Origin: Arcuatula senhousia
Taxonomy: Eukaryota; Mollusca; Bivalvia; Mytilida; Mytilidae
Length of the DNA stretch: 64,000 bases
Assembly (NCBI GenBank): GCA_963971305.1
Contig: OZ020304.1
Span: forward strand, 5,527,576-5,591,575
Direction: 5' to 3'
Under the pieces are notes generated by a model that saw nothing but the letters and a program-made list of their open reading frames with translations, was not told the origin of the DNA and ran no database searches. How positions within the stretch are numbered: the stretch's first letter is position 1; the number at the start of each line of letters is the position of its first letter. The position numbers and the translations under genes were made by a program. Positions 58,901 through 61,584 of this stretch are shown one piece after another.

Positions 58901-61584
58901 TGACTGAGGACGAAGTAAAGAGTCTGTAATTGTTATATTACATATGAATTTGTCTAAATTTAAATTTAGAATAAACAAACTGCATTTTATAATATTTACT
59001 CATTGATGGTAATAGAAAAATTCAAATAAATAAAAATATATTATTAGAATTGTCGCCGGAATTCAACACAAAAATTTACAGTAACCCCGGCTGATGACGT
59101 CGCTATGTTATGACGTCACAGTTGGCAGATGAAGACTGAAATAAACATTAATTGAAAACAGAAATTATCTTGCTCTTTCCAAAAGCCTTTTCCAACAACC
59201 ACAATGTATATTTACATACTACTGCAGCGCAGTGGAACTTCCGACATTTTTGTTTGGTCAACAAGTTGAACTATATTTGACTCTATTTTGTTAGCCCGCT
59301 CCGGCACCAACACTTTTGAGTTGGAGAATACATCAAAGCTTTAAATTATACGTCTAAATTTCAAAATTGTCTACACCCTAAGGTTCTTCCTACCCCAGAC
59401 ATAGGTTGAATATCTTAGTAATAATTTGGTTCCCCAGTTTGGTATTTTTGGTTATACTGTTCTATGCTCTTCATATTCATACAGTGTTTGGCATTTTCAA
59501 TATTTTTGGTAGAGCGCCTCTGATGAGTCTTGAATAGACGAAACGCGCGTCAGGCGTAGCAAAATTTATTGTCTGGAACTTTGTTGTCATTTGTATTTAG
59601 AAACAAGCCTTAAATATGCTAAAGTTAAAAATAGTAACAAGCCTTAAATATGCTTTATAAGTAGAAACAAGCCTTACATATGCTTTAAAAATAGTAACAT
59701 GTAATAAATATGCTTGAAAAATAGAAATAATATTTTTGAGGGACGTGGTCTGGATGGACCAAAATTAGGAATTAACACACCATATGTAATATATAACGTT
59801 ATTGAAGACCTCTTTGGAACACAAAATAAATGTGAATTTTTTTTATATTCAGTCAATATTTGCAATTAATTGATTTTTGCACCATAATCTTCCACTTCTC
59901 GTAGACCATGAACGTGCCCTCCCTATTTCTCAGGGACGCCTATTTCTATCAACGAGAAACATGTTTTGTATGATAGAGAGTCACTCAGAGGTGTCAAGTT
60001 GCAGACCATTACAATTGAATTTAAACATTTTCAAAATGACCGAAAAATTGACATGAGTACGGTAAAGTCAACTTTGTCGGATTCCATTGAATTTTGTTCC
60101 TTTGCGATCTTAGGATCCGGTAATGACCATAGAACACAACATAGTTGTGAGACACAATAAGGATATTGAGGTGATCATCTCAGTACAGTAGACCAGTTAA
60201 ACACTAATTAAAACAATTAACAACCATATCTTTTAACTCAATTTTGAACTTTTCTACTAGTGGCTGATAACGAAGAAAGATTTTTTTTAGGGATCGTATG
60301 AGACGTATTTTCTTATAGGTAACATAACAGGAATTAAGTATTGCGCAACCGGAAGTCAGACTGTGACAGAGCTTGAAGCTAAATATTAAAACTTTGCTGG
60401 ACTGTGATTGGATTATAATATCAAGACTGGATTATCAATGTATGTTTTCAAGTTTTTAAATGGATGTAGTTTAATAAAATAAGAATAAAATTTTCCACAT
60501 GATGGATAATTTTTTTTGGTGATTTTTCAAACAAGGATGAAATTTTCATTAACACCGGAGAAAATTGAATGTAAACATCCGCCAGATGAACTCGGCATTC
60601 AACAGCTCTCTCAAAAGGCGGTCAACATATGATTTGACACCACTTATTCAATGGGAAAAGGGTACACCATATAGATTGAATTTTATTTACATCAAACACT
60701 CTTCAGGGAAAGGTTGAAAGACTGAAAATAGTTGTTTGATTATAAAGGGGAAGCAATTACCATCATGTTCCCTATAGCCCTGCTCCAAAAGTCGGTCACG
60801 AAGAAATCGGTGTCTGATAAAAAAAATCTGTGAAATGTGTGCAAGCTCTGGCATATCGAATAAGTTGTGAAATATAAACACTGTATGCAGGGGAAGTAGG
60901 TATATTGCTCTGTAGATTAGGATAAATTAATAATTTGAAAATTAAAATCGTCTCTTTTATCGTATATTTTTGTACTGAGATGACCACCTGGGTCAAATTC
61001 GAGGTGCAAATTCAAGAAAGACAAATGCAAGTCATACAATCATCTTTTTCATTCTCCAAGGTGATTCGGGTCAACTATTAAGCTTATTAAATTAATAGGG
61101 TATGGTCCCTTTATTCTCAGAGCATCTCTTTGAGGTTGCTTTCAATTTTTCTTCACCATGGTAATCACAAAATAGTATGTTGCACAAAATATGAAAATCT
61201 TAATACTGTATGAATCATTTGAAAAGGCGACCACTCAATATGTCCTTGTTCTTACTTTAAATCCATATAAAATGTACCGACTGGTATATGCATTGTTATC
61301 TCTGATTGTTCCATCTCCCAGCCAAGTCCTTTATTTAAAACTTGAACTTTTTCAAGTATAGAGTTAGTAACTTCAGTCGTTTTAGGTATGTATTCCTTTC
61401 GATCCTTTCCTCTATCTGCCAATGCAGCTCTTTCTCCTATCCACTCTCCAAGGTAGGTCGGGCAATTATTATCTAATAAATCACGACGTGTCTTGTTTGT
61501 CCACTTTCCTATATCTGTGTACTCACACGTTGTTCCACATGGCCCAGTCCCAATCTTCCAAGCAGTTAAAATCTTTATCTTTGC
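13840..61584 (-). CDS. large extracellular-type protein with C-terminal EGF-like domains (12 exons found, partial gene)
   Basis: Twelve exons join in frame on the minus strand (61584 down to 13840), together 1,676 nt, about 558 residues. Phase bookkeeping is consistent across ten of the eleven junctions. Between 32155 (ending phase 1) and 24486 (starting phase 0) at least one exon is missing from my model. The N-terminal part has two closely spaced Cys pairs, then beta-rich segments with motifs such as GDSW, RSDTG, YIDQDNDVVQC, SVVPLQ, PPIFIDPTPP and HMLCAYVIDTEG. A second similar module (CVIAKDR) follows, then two EGF-like domains with six cysteines each. I infer a secreted or cell-surface multidomain protein. 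The segment order resembles mollusc proteins of the VWD/EGF-containing (VWDE-like) kind, but I see no VWD domain here, so the family name is tentative. The signal peptide, start codon and stop codon are outside the window. Confidence 0.75.
14004..14158. mobile_element. MITE with GGCGGATCCAG ends, 155 bp
   Basis: Starts AGGCGGATCCAG and ends CTGGATCCGCCT; the interior has G and C runs (GGGGGGCCC, GGGCCCCC). It lies in the intron just upstream of exon 12. The same terminal motif occurs one-sided at about 15765 and 51335. Confidence 0.75.
14160..15083. other. intronic AT-rich sequence, nothing recognised
   Basis: No exon with plausible splice sites and no repeat that I can place. The open frame at 14922-15140 partly overlaps the following dispersed repeat and has no domain. 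Confidence 0.4.
15084..16975. mobile_element. 1.9-kb dispersed repeat 'X', copy 1
   Basis: Starts ATGGCCGCGACCAGTAGATT and ends GAGTCCACACTTGT. A second copy at 50513-53545 is colinear with it, apart from a LINE insertion and small indels. It encodes nothing convincing. It contains a one-unit remnant of a pearl-like array (about 16556-16640), a piece related to the 29070 direct repeats (about 16180-16260, reversed) and a nested GGCGGATCC element. The ends show no obvious TIR; class unknown. Confidence 0.7.
15765..15945. mobile_element. nested GGCGGATCC-type element in repeat X
   Basis: TGGCGGATCCGGGGGG at the left end and AAATTTCTGGGTCTGGCCC at the right. The copy of repeat X at 51335-51424 has only the left half of this insert, so the right half was lost there. 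Confidence 0.55.
17040..17892 (-). mobile_element. L1-like LINE, ORF2 C-terminal fragment with one frameshift
   Basis: A 165-codon frame (17892 to 17395) continues in another frame (17390 to 17061). The end of the first (SEFHYKSVHTL) and the start of the second (YTEFRFKQIGIS) are adjacent parts of one domain, so a single indel near 17392 separates them. The second part has CHLCKNHFETQKHLFYNC, a zf-RVT-type zinc motif typical of the ORF2 C-terminus. The RT core is absent, so the copy is 5' truncated. It lies in the intron between exons 11 and 12 in sense orientation. Confidence 0.8.
18025..18145 (+). repeat. single decayed pearl-like unit
   Basis: One copy of the roughly 156-bp unit (CCTATAAGGGGTCATC, then GAAGCAAGCAACAGC) without element ends. 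A relic next to the hammerhead repeat that starts at 18150. Confidence 0.6.
18150..19290 (-). mobile_element. hammerhead repeat (family 1), interrupted by a TIR element
   Basis: Read on the minus strand, the unit starts near 19290 (AACATCCGTGATGG) and is interrupted at 19176-18385. It resumes and ends with the usual tail near 18150. Its ribozyme region, at 18238-18197, reads CTGA directly followed by GTCTTGAATAGAT, so three core bases (TGA) are deleted. Another decayed hammerhead end lies just upstream at 19370-19332. That makes a tandem of at least 1.2 units before the insertion. Confidence 0.7.
18385..19176. mobile_element. non-autonomous TIR element, about 790 bp
   Basis: Ends AAAGGATGGGTTGCGATAAG and its complement (GTCTTATCGCAACTCATCC) form imperfect TIRs of about 35 bp. 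Inside, CTTGCACGCGGAACCAGCT (18830-18848) has a perfect inverted copy at 18902-18920, giving an internal hairpin. A 76-codon frame at 18889-19119 has no recognisable domain. Its insertion splits a hammerhead repeat, which fixes the ends to within a few bases. Confidence 0.75.
19332..19370 (-). ncRNA. decayed hammerhead motif (family 1)
   Basis: Reads TTGATGA, GTCTTTAATAGAC, GAAA, CACGCG, TC, AGGCGT on the minus strand. The 5' half of stem I is lost and the first core base is changed, so no activity is expected. Confidence 0.6.
19390..21993 (+). mobile_element. pearl-like element, second subfamily, with nested GTCTCGCC element
   Basis: Units here carry GGGCAATAACTCCT, TTTTCAAGATATTGAG and TAGATCTTGATGTGCT rather than GCAAGCAACAG. 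The 3' part shows GCAGCCATG, a GGACGACAGATGGACC stretch, AAGTGATGGCAATAGCTC and a terminal hairpin near 21955-21992. The element is interrupted at 19461-20190 by another hairpin-ended element. It lies in the 8.2-kb intron between exons 11 and 12. Confidence 0.7.
19461..20190 (+). mobile_element. GTCTCGCC-family hairpin-ended element, copy 1
   Basis: Left end ACAAG followed by ACACTAAAGTATGTCTCGCC. The interior has about three diverged units (CAAATATCAGATGCCTAGC, TCATTTTCCACA) spaced about 160-170 bp. A short GC-rich block GCGGCCGCCCCCGC precedes a perfect 3' stem-loop GTCTCGCC...GGCGAGAC with an inner GCGAC/GTCGC stem. The layout parallels the pearl-like elements but the ends differ. Confidence 0.7.
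22166..22270 (-). CDS. exon 11: EGF-like domain
   Basis: Acceptor TTTTCCTAG, donor GTAAGTA, 105 nt, phase 1-1. It encodes ICPFGQCENLGECTT...CICKDGYTGVHC: six cysteines in EGF spacing. The first two bases complete the Asp codon started by the 50-nt exon 10. Confidence 0.85.
22271..22947. other. intron between exons 11 and 10; nothing recognised
   Basis: AT-rich sequence with a short G run near 22326. No repeat or coding stretch that I can support. Confidence 0.5.
22948..22997 (-). CDS. exon 10: 50-nt micro-exon
   Basis: Acceptor TTTTCTTTCAG, donor GTATTG. It encodes R-FASNKQCFGIDIQPIK-D when joined in phase to exon 9 (phase 2) and exon 11 (phase 1). It was recognised because exons 9 and 11 do not fit each other directly. 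The Cys-containing segment continues the C-terminal strand of the module ending CVIAKDR. Confidence 0.75.
22998..23869. other. intron between exons 10 and 9; possible dispersed repeat at 23210-23400
   Basis: The sequence GGGGATTCATTTATTTTTGT and the following A/T-rich homopolymer-like text resemble a mollusc dispersed repeat, but I cannot define its ends. The 87-codon plus frame at 23389-23652 is basic and low complexity; I do not call it a gene. Confidence 0.35.
23870..24037 (-). CDS. exon 9 of the extracellular-type gene
   Basis: Acceptor ATTATAG, donor GTATTT, 168 nt, phase 2-2. It encodes GITSILIVDPELKG, NVYMMEFAFKEPEKG and KKFCVIAKDR. A beta-sandwich-like segment with a single Cys; the CVIAKD end parallels HMLCAYVID in exon 6, suggesting two copies of one module. 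Confidence 0.8.
24386..24486 (-). CDS. exon 8 of the extracellular-type gene
   Basis: Acceptor TTAATTTCAG, donor GTAAG, 101 nt, phase 0-2. It encodes GIPYFINFPTEEDI then MCKVDSICRFQIYAKTDNSG, with two cysteines. Phase fits exon 9. It does not fit exon 7, which ends in phase 1, so an intervening exon is missing from this model. Confidence 0.8.
24487..25547. other. intronic sequence, no exon or repeat identified
   Basis: I searched for the missing exon between exons 7 and 8 here and found no candidate with good splice sites. A 69-codon plus frame at 25144-25353 has no features. Confidence 0.4.
25548..26769 (+). mobile_element. pearl-like element (second subfamily), 5' end, interrupted
   Basis: Starts ACAAGAGGCTCCCAGGAGCC, then CTAACCTGAACTAC. 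Units with GGGCAATAACTGCC and the GGTGGCCATG block follow. It is interrupted at 26016-26622 by a GTCTCGCC-family element, after which GGGCAATAACTCC continues. A new 5' end begins at 26770. Confidence 0.7.
26016..26622 (+). mobile_element. GTCTCGCC-family hairpin-ended element, copy 2
   Basis: Left end ACAAGTGTGGCCACTAAAAG and TGTCTTGCCTG. Two to three internal units with AATATCAGATGCCTAGC follow. The 3' stem-loop is TGTCTCGCC...GGCGAGACA with inner GCGAC/GTGGC. The host pearl-like sequence resumes on both sides, so the ends are known to within a few bases. Confidence 0.7.
26770..26929 (+). mobile_element. pearl-like 5' end fragment
   Basis: ACAAGAGGCTCCCAGGAGCC, then TCACTCACCTGAACTAC and about 100 bp of unit sequence. 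It is followed at once by another 5' end at 26930. Two element heads lie in tandem. Confidence 0.65.
27236..28678 (+). mobile_element. GTCTCGCC-family hairpin-ended element, copy 3, with a 170-bp array
   Basis: Left end TTAACACAGAGACATGTCTTG. The central array has seven units. A trinucleotide block (GCCGCCGCCGTCGCCGCC, about 28594-28620) and a terminal stem-loop CTCGCC...GGCGAG with inner GCGAC/GTCGC follow. It is inserted in pearl-like sequence, whose text resumes on both sides. Confidence 0.75.
27411..28560 (+). repeat. 170-bp tandem array with alternating A/B units
   Basis: The landmark TTTCAAAGTCAGTAGAC recurs at 27411, 27581, 27751, 27921, 28091, 28261 and 28431: exactly 170 bp each time. 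Units at 27581, 27921 and 28261 share CCTTTTAAAACTGATTTG. Units at 27751 and 28091 share GCTTTTGAAATTGATCTG. The array therefore behaves as a 340-bp dimer repeat. Confidence 0.85.
29070..29416 (+). repeat. 347-bp direct repeat, left copy, beside an RT fragment
   Basis: Begins GCAAGCTTATCAATAGGGGG and ends CGTCTAT. It is nearly identical to 30938-31284. Related pieces occur at 42476-42662 and 44375-44590 (plus) and in repeat X (minus). It may be the pseudo-LTR or a dispersed 3' module of the YLDD-type RT element at 29901. Confidence 0.75.
29467..29831. mobile_element. foldback MITE rich in ACATATGTT motifs
   Basis: Ends TACACAGGAAATTTT and its near complement (AATTTTCCAGTGTA). CATATGTT/AACATATG motifs occur more than ten times in both orientations. 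Segments such as ATGTTTGGTGCC pair with GGCGCCAAACAT across a centre near 29625. It sits between the left direct repeat and the RT fragment. Confidence 0.7.
29901..30629 (+). mobile_element. YLDD-type reverse transcriptase, C-terminal half (Penelope-like?)
   Basis: An open frame of about 242 codons. YRYLDDILAL at the N-terminal end is the RT catalytic box with both Asp present. CPFLDLDLSI, KVYDKRDDFSFPIVNFPFL, PAYGVYISQLVRYARIC and RFITEKLLKQGYRYHKL follow. The order of YLDD box, FLDL segment and YDKRD segment resembles Penelope-like RTs, but I see no GIY-YIG domain. The N-terminal RT fingers are missing and the first codon is not a true start. Fragments of the same family lie at 32739-33190, 45425-46025, 56213-56590 and 60095-60996. 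Flanking 347-bp direct repeats suggest one element of about 2.2 kb. Confidence 0.7.
30938..31284 (+). repeat. 347-bp direct repeat, right copy
   Basis: Same start and end sequence as 29070-29416, 1.87 kb further on, after the RT stop codon and about 300 bp of 3' sequence that also resembles 44270-44370. Confidence 0.75.
31482..32040. repeat. uninterrupted copy of the 8.4/10.5-kb duplicated segment (empty site)
   Basis: Colinear with 8446-8573 plus 10522-10950. At the point where the pearl-like element sits in the other copy, this one reads AATAATAAAATGTAGGTCAT without interruption (about 31600-31620). It gives an empty reference for the 1.95-kb insertion. Confidence 0.8.
32155..32186 (-). 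CDS. exon 7: 32-nt micro-exon
   Basis: Acceptor TTTTTGTTTACAG, donor GTAAGTA. Joined in phase to exon 6 it encodes (G)INSKTSCSID and leaves one base. The Cys and the position after VIDTEG fit the end of the module. Both splice sites are near consensus, which is the main support for so short an exon. Confidence 0.7.
32543..33523. mobile_element. TTAA-flanked element with short TIRs, containing an RT fragment
   Basis: TTAA at 32539-32542 and 33524-33527. The inner ends GGAGGCTGGGGTCTAAA and TTTTAGAACCCCAGACTCC are inverted. TTAA duplication is typical of piggyBac-type insertion, but no transposase is present. Most of the interior is a minus-strand fragment of the YLDD-type RT element. Confidence 0.5.
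32739..33190 (-). mobile_element. YLDD-type RT element: end of RT and 3' flank, decayed
   Basis: On the minus strand from 33190 it reads like EQGYKKI..., then FRYQPLVEKFKIELKD, with stops and shifts: the last part of the RT seen at 29901. The following 3' flank includes TGCGATC and GATCGCA arms about 85 bp apart and is over 90% similar by eye to 60095-60320. A more diverged copy is at 56213-56590. Confidence 0.65.
33970..34011 (+). ncRNA. hammerhead ribozyme candidate, family 2, unit 1
   Basis: Stem I is GCGTGT with ACATGC (one G-T pair). The core is CTGATGA. The stem II region AGGTTAATCCA gives two G-C pairs below an A-A mismatch. GAAA follows. Stem III is AGCGCT, folding on itself, then T-C with cleavage predicted after C34005. 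All core bases are kept, but stem II is short, so activity is less certain than in family 1. Confidence 0.65.
34371..34412 (+). ncRNA. hammerhead ribozyme candidate, family 2, unit 2
   Basis: Identical in sequence to 33970-34011, 401 bp downstream. Two ribozymes in direct repeat would release one 401-nt RNA from a transcript across the array. Confidence 0.65.
34955..35600. repeat. large inverted repeat, left arm
   Basis: Pairs with 36075-36895 in inverted orientation. Shared blocks include GAAAATTCCC, ACAAACCCACACCAT-like text, TTATTTGTTTAATTTTGAGC, GCATACAATGAGATAT and ACCAAGGCGTTTCGGAAT. The spacer is about 475 bp. This arm carries a 121-bp MITE that the other arm lacks. Confidence 0.75.
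35219..35339. mobile_element. 121-bp MITE with TA target duplication
   Basis: TTACTCTATTTTATT at the left and AATAAAATAGAGTAA at the right form TIRs that extend about 25 bp with few mismatches. TA flanks both sides. The opposite arm of the large inverted repeat has no insert here. It is consistent with a Tc1/mariner-type MITE. Confidence 0.75.
35962..35983. repeat. (TTA)n microsatellite
   Basis: About seven TTA repeats in the spacer between the inverted arms. Confidence 0.9.
36075..36895. repeat. large inverted repeat, right arm
   Basis: Inverted partner of 34955-35600, interrupted by a 262-bp MITE at 36193-36454. A 112-codon minus-strand frame (36682-37020) that reads like a protein end (NHP-free, Lys-rich SSKKKKFLNN) lies largely in this arm. 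The left arm holds a broken version, so I take it as part of the repeat and not as an exon. Confidence 0.7.
36193..36454. mobile_element. 262-bp MITE with perfect 51-bp TIRs
   Basis: The left TIR (36193-36243, starting CTCGGAAACCCAGGGG) and right TIR (36404-36454) are exact complements over 51 bp. The 11-bp sequence GACCAAACACA flanks it on both sides (36180-36190 and 36459-36469). The perfect TIRs argue for a recent insertion. It is absent from the other arm of the inverted repeat. Confidence 0.85.
37387..37563 (-). CDS. exon 6 of the extracellular-type gene
   Basis: Acceptor CTTAATTGCAG, donor GTAAGA, 177 nt. It encodes RVMIDQFLFTRSDDIK, NTGIANRTEMGLRVRS, LTMTWNPLDSE and HMLCAYVIDTEG. Phase 2 at both ends matches exon 5 and exon 7. 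The frame read in the other phase stops early, so the phase-matched frame is strongly preferred. Confidence 0.8.
37564..38130. other. intron between exons 6 and 5; nothing recognised
   Basis: AT-rich sequence with a T-rich run near 37927-37940. No coding or repeat structure that I can support before the hammerhead repeat at 38131. Confidence 0.5.
38272..38506. mobile_element. foldback MITE, ~235 bp
   Basis: The arms pair almost throughout: AGATAAATAAATGGAT with ATCCATTTATTTATCT, AAAGGTAAAAACTAAATAAG with its complement, and AAATAAATAAAACCTTT with its complement. The centre is an A/T run near 38390. CTATAAATTTGGA flanks both sides. It is inserted in a hammerhead repeat. Confidence 0.8.
38660..38703 (+). 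ncRNA. decayed hammerhead motif (family 1)
   Basis: Reads GTGCCT, CTGATAA, ATCTTGAATAGAC, GAAA, CCTGCG, TC, AAGCGT. The first core strand ends AA instead of GA and stems are weakened. The second unit at about 39003-39041 is worse: most of CTGATGA and the GAAA box are altered. Confidence 0.65.
39235..39359 (-). CDS. exon 5 of the extracellular-type gene
   Basis: 125 nt, donor GTAAGTTAC, acceptor ATTTTGAG (a poor pyrimidine tract). It encodes IVDHLEPPIFIDPTPPERQL and FEIYVGAMFSVTVFAAPTNQ. Phase 0 at the start fits exon 4, phase 2 at the end fits exon 6. Confidence 0.8.
39618..41842 (-). mobile_element. complete pearl/MgE-like element, reverse orientation
   Basis: Read on the minus strand: head with GACTCTCAGGAGCCTGAATC near 41838, and about 11-12 units of about 155 bp with GCAAGCAA. 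The unique region (complement of AGACCAGGGGGTCAGACTAC at 39850) follows, then a (CGA)n block (complement of the CGT run at 39668-39695) and a terminal hairpin TAGCTCACCTG...CAGGTGAGCTA at 39621-39652. It lies in the intron between exons 4 and 5. Confidence 0.85.
41843..43143 (-). mobile_element. second pearl-like element in tandem, interrupted
   Basis: Begins immediately after the previous head, lacking its terminal hairpin and microsatellite. Units follow to a head at about 43112-43141 (complement of AGGCCCCCAGGAGCC). It is interrupted by a piece of the 347-bp module at 42476-42662. Confidence 0.75.
42476..42662 (+). repeat. fragment of the 347-bp module inside a pearl-like element
   Basis: CATGTTGAAGACTGCTGGCT, then TTCCATTGTGATTTTTTAAAT, TTGTGTCGCGTAC and ATTCCACATCTC: the 3' half of 29070-29416. 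An insertion or gene-conversion tract; pearl text continues on both sides. Confidence 0.7.
43285..43610 (-). mobile_element. 3' module related to the RT fragment at 45425
   Basis: AACGGGACTTTCAAATGTC, AAACACGGACGAGAACG and GCTTGCTATAGCACACC match 45425-45650 in order. It is the 3' flank of a YLDD-type RT element without its coding part. Confidence 0.6.
44270..44590 (+). repeat. 347-bp module copy with upstream flank
   Basis: TTAACCCCGCCACATTTT and GTGCCTGTCCTA match 29101-29150. The preceding 100 bp match 30840-30937. It is a diverged copy of the module beside the RT element. Confidence 0.65.
45425..46025 (-). mobile_element. YLDD-type RT element fragment (RT C-terminus plus 3' flank)
   Basis: The frame from 46025 to 45696 contains FPIVNFLFL, PAYGVYVFQLIRCSRACG, RLTQKLLTQGYVAPQLL and KKFYGKHHTLID: the part of the RT after the YLDD box. 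The catalytic box is missing. 45425-45695 is its 3' flank, also seen at 43285-43610. Confidence 0.7.
46407..46592 (-). CDS. exon 4 of the extracellular-type gene
   Basis: 186 nt, phase 0-0. The acceptor is TTTACGTCTAG and the donor GTTATA is weak. It encodes EECTFTVDLSDTHKYKNNDT, GIILIDVSDYAKKAM, HSGTLTILIPDYSP and ISVVPLQ. It fits exons 3 and 5 without frame change. Confidence 0.8.
46593..47279. other. intronic sequence with short dispersed motifs
   Basis: GGCGTAGCTACATGTAC occurs twice (about 46755 and 47069) and AATGGTCAAATCAAC-like text nearby. These may be ends of small repeats. No gene seen. Confidence 0.4.
47280..47352 (-). repeat. tRNA-derived Pol III promoter region (SINE head or tRNA pseudogene)
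   Basis: On the minus strand, TGGCAAAGTAGG (47345-47334) is a perfect A box and GGTTCGACTCC (47306-47296) a perfect B box, 27 bp apart, as in a tRNA. However, the acceptor-stem halves GCATAGC and TGTGGGA do not pair, so it is not a working tRNA gene. The next 100 bp downstream (to about 47180) may be the SINE body. Confidence 0.6.
47400..49197. other. intron between exons 4 and 3; nothing recognised
   Basis: About 1.8 kb of AT-rich sequence without a coding frame, repeat or splice-site pair that I can support. Confidence 0.5.
49169..49190. repeat. perfect palindrome just downstream of exon 3
   Basis: GTCAGGCCC/GGGCCTGAC surrounds a 2-bp centre. It begins 8 bp beyond the predicted donor of exon 3 and could form a hairpin next to a weak splice site. 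Confidence 0.7.
49198..49345 (-). CDS. exon 3 of the extracellular-type gene
   Basis: Acceptor TTATTCTTTCAG, 148 nt. It encodes RFLLGNITTVNIMYIDQDND, VVQCNRSSVGTDNG and SVVGALSVNSVRYLD. The end is set by a GTGTTT donor that gives the phase 0 needed by exon 4. The frame itself stays open about 70 bp further, so the exact end is less certain than the rest. Confidence 0.75.
49346..49870. other. intron between exons 3 and 2; nothing recognised
   Basis: AT-rich, no exon or repeat identified before the pearl-like element. Confidence 0.5.
50513..53545. mobile_element. dispersed repeat X, copy 2, with LINE insertion
   Basis: Colinear with 15084-16975 from ATGGCCGCGACCAGTAGATT to GAGTCCACACTTGT. It differs by an extra LINE (52277-53474), a shortened GGCGGATTCGG element at 51335-51424 and small indels. 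It is inserted in a pearl-like array, so both ends are defined by uninterrupted flanks. Confidence 0.75.
52277..53474 (-). mobile_element. non-LTR retrotransposon (CR1/Jockey-like) fragment with damaged active site
   Basis: From 53474 leftward the frame reads the end of an RT domain. It has GVPQGTVLGPVLFLAYINDL, then a catalytic box FANDS where FADDS is expected, then KYLGLTLQSNLKWSQH and the C-terminal LINE region with RPKLEYSCSVWDP. An in-frame TAG lies just upstream of TVVLDREQTS. The RT palm start and endonuclease are missing (5' truncation). The 3' end is GAAGAAGAAG, a short-repeat tail. Comparison with repeat X copy 1 fixes the insertion limits. Clearly inactive. Confidence 0.85.
54661..54792. 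mobile_element. 132-bp MITE with ~30-bp TIRs
   Basis: TCACAATGTCAGGGCTC at the left and GAGCCCTGACATTGTGA at the right; the pairing extends through CATAT.CGTCCG. No coding. It lies in the intron between exons 2 and 3. Confidence 0.8.
54945..55045. mobile_element. hairpin end of a third pearl-like family
   Basis: ATACCTCGCCACACGAAGTG forms a hairpin (CCACAC/GTGTGG) and is followed by GTCCGCCCGTC and GTCCGTCCGTC. Terminal hairpin next to a GTCC-type microsatellite is the layout of the other hairpin-ended families. The rest of the element is not recognised. Confidence 0.45.
55555..55707 (-). CDS. exon 2 of the extracellular-type gene
   Basis: Acceptor ATTTGTCCAG, donor GTAAAA, 153 nt, phase 2-2. 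It encodes FYGDSWVNTRIKQGPDTVHQ, WFMQTKIKTATRSDTG and ISNRSPVLQIKPYYR. Phase fits exons 1 and 3. Confidence 0.8.
56213..56590 (-). mobile_element. 3' flank of a YLDD-type RT element
   Basis: Shares GATCGCAATGGTCCTGACTT, AAATGGTGGGT and CTCCCTCTTCCATTGCGATC with 32870-32965 and the following GTTGTGA/GATCATCTCAGTACA text. No RT residues that I can read. The 88-codon frame here is not a gene. Confidence 0.6.
56790..58480 (-). mobile_element. L1-like LINE ORF2 fragment, decayed
   Basis: On the minus strand, 58429-58196 reads KSLGTYFGYDNQECHIL and KCEQIVAYWKKE, then LIGRETVLKALIMPNITYL. Then comes INWVKQLYASSSDNWKIIP and, near 57000, HCNIKEDYEHFYLKCS (a zf-RVT-like Cys/His motif) and LDTLVIGYKVSDVAFFDIN. 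These appear in ORF2 order but in changing frames with stops. It lacks the RT catalytic region, so it is 5' truncated. It lies in the intron between exons 1 and 2, sense orientation. Confidence 0.8.
58533..58730. mobile_element. 198-bp MITE with GGCTCCCGCAGG ends and internal GCGACCT repeats
   Basis: GGCTCCCGCAGG at the left and CCTGCGGGAGCC at the right. Inside, GCGACCT or ACGACCT recurs about eight times, and CTTTTAAAAGCGACCTTGCG is duplicated. GC content stands out. Superfamily unknown. Confidence 0.75.
58731..59289. other. intronic sequence, nothing recognised
   Basis: Two TGACGTC motifs lie about 16 bp apart near 59094-59118, but there is no other promoter evidence. No gene or repeat supported. 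Confidence 0.45.
59290..59596 (+). mobile_element. retrozyme-like hammerhead repeat (family 1), nearly full unit
   Basis: From TAGCCCGCTCCGGCACCAAC through AACACATCAAAGC-like text, CCCCAGACATAGGTTGA and the ribozyme to TTGTTGTCATTTGTATTTAG. Its last 184 bp are almost identical to 5113-5296, suggesting both come from a recently active source. It lies antisense in a host intron. Confidence 0.8.
59514..59557 (+). ncRNA. type I hammerhead ribozyme, intact core (family 1)
   Basis: Same sequence as 5211-5254. GCGCCT/AGGCGT form stem I, CTGATGA and GAAA the core, GTCT/AGAC stem II, and CG/CG a minimal stem III. Cleavage is predicted after C59551. Confidence 0.85.
59597..59735 (+). repeat. short tandem repeat directly after the hammerhead repeat
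   Basis: AAACAAGCCTTAAATATGCT and variants occur about five times at intervals of roughly 25-35 bp, each ending in an A/T-rich AAAAATAGT-like segment. It begins exactly where the retrozyme tail ends. Confidence 0.75.
60095..60996 (-). mobile_element. YLDD-type RT fragment, frameshifted and interrupted
   Basis: From 60996: SNIPTSPAYSVYISQLIRYA, then ACTHFTDFF. A frame change follows, then RHRFLRDRLLEQGYREH to about 60765. After an unrelated 430 bp, the RT end and 3' flank continue from 60330 to 60095 (over 90% like 32960-33190 by eye). TATAG borders both sides of the intervening 430 bp (60331-60765), suggesting an insertion. Confidence 0.65.
61256..61584 (-). CDS. exon 1 of the model (not the first exon of the gene)
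   Basis: Acceptor TGTTTATAATAG, donor GTAAGA, 329 nt, phase 0-2. It encodes AWKIGTGPCGTTCEYTDIGK, TRRDLLDNNCPTYLGEWIGE, a charged stretch, then VQVLNKGLGWEMEQSEITMH and IPVGTFYMDLK. Three cysteines. The overlapping frame ending WDWAMWNNV is closed by a stop and does not join exon 2 in phase. Upstream exons with start and signal peptide must lie beyond the window or were not recognised. Confidence 0.75.

Noticed and set aside
59090..59120. CRE-like promoter (two TGACGTC motifs)
   Set aside because: It lies in an intron of the model with no TATA, no exon and no CpG island nearby. Two short motifs are not enough.
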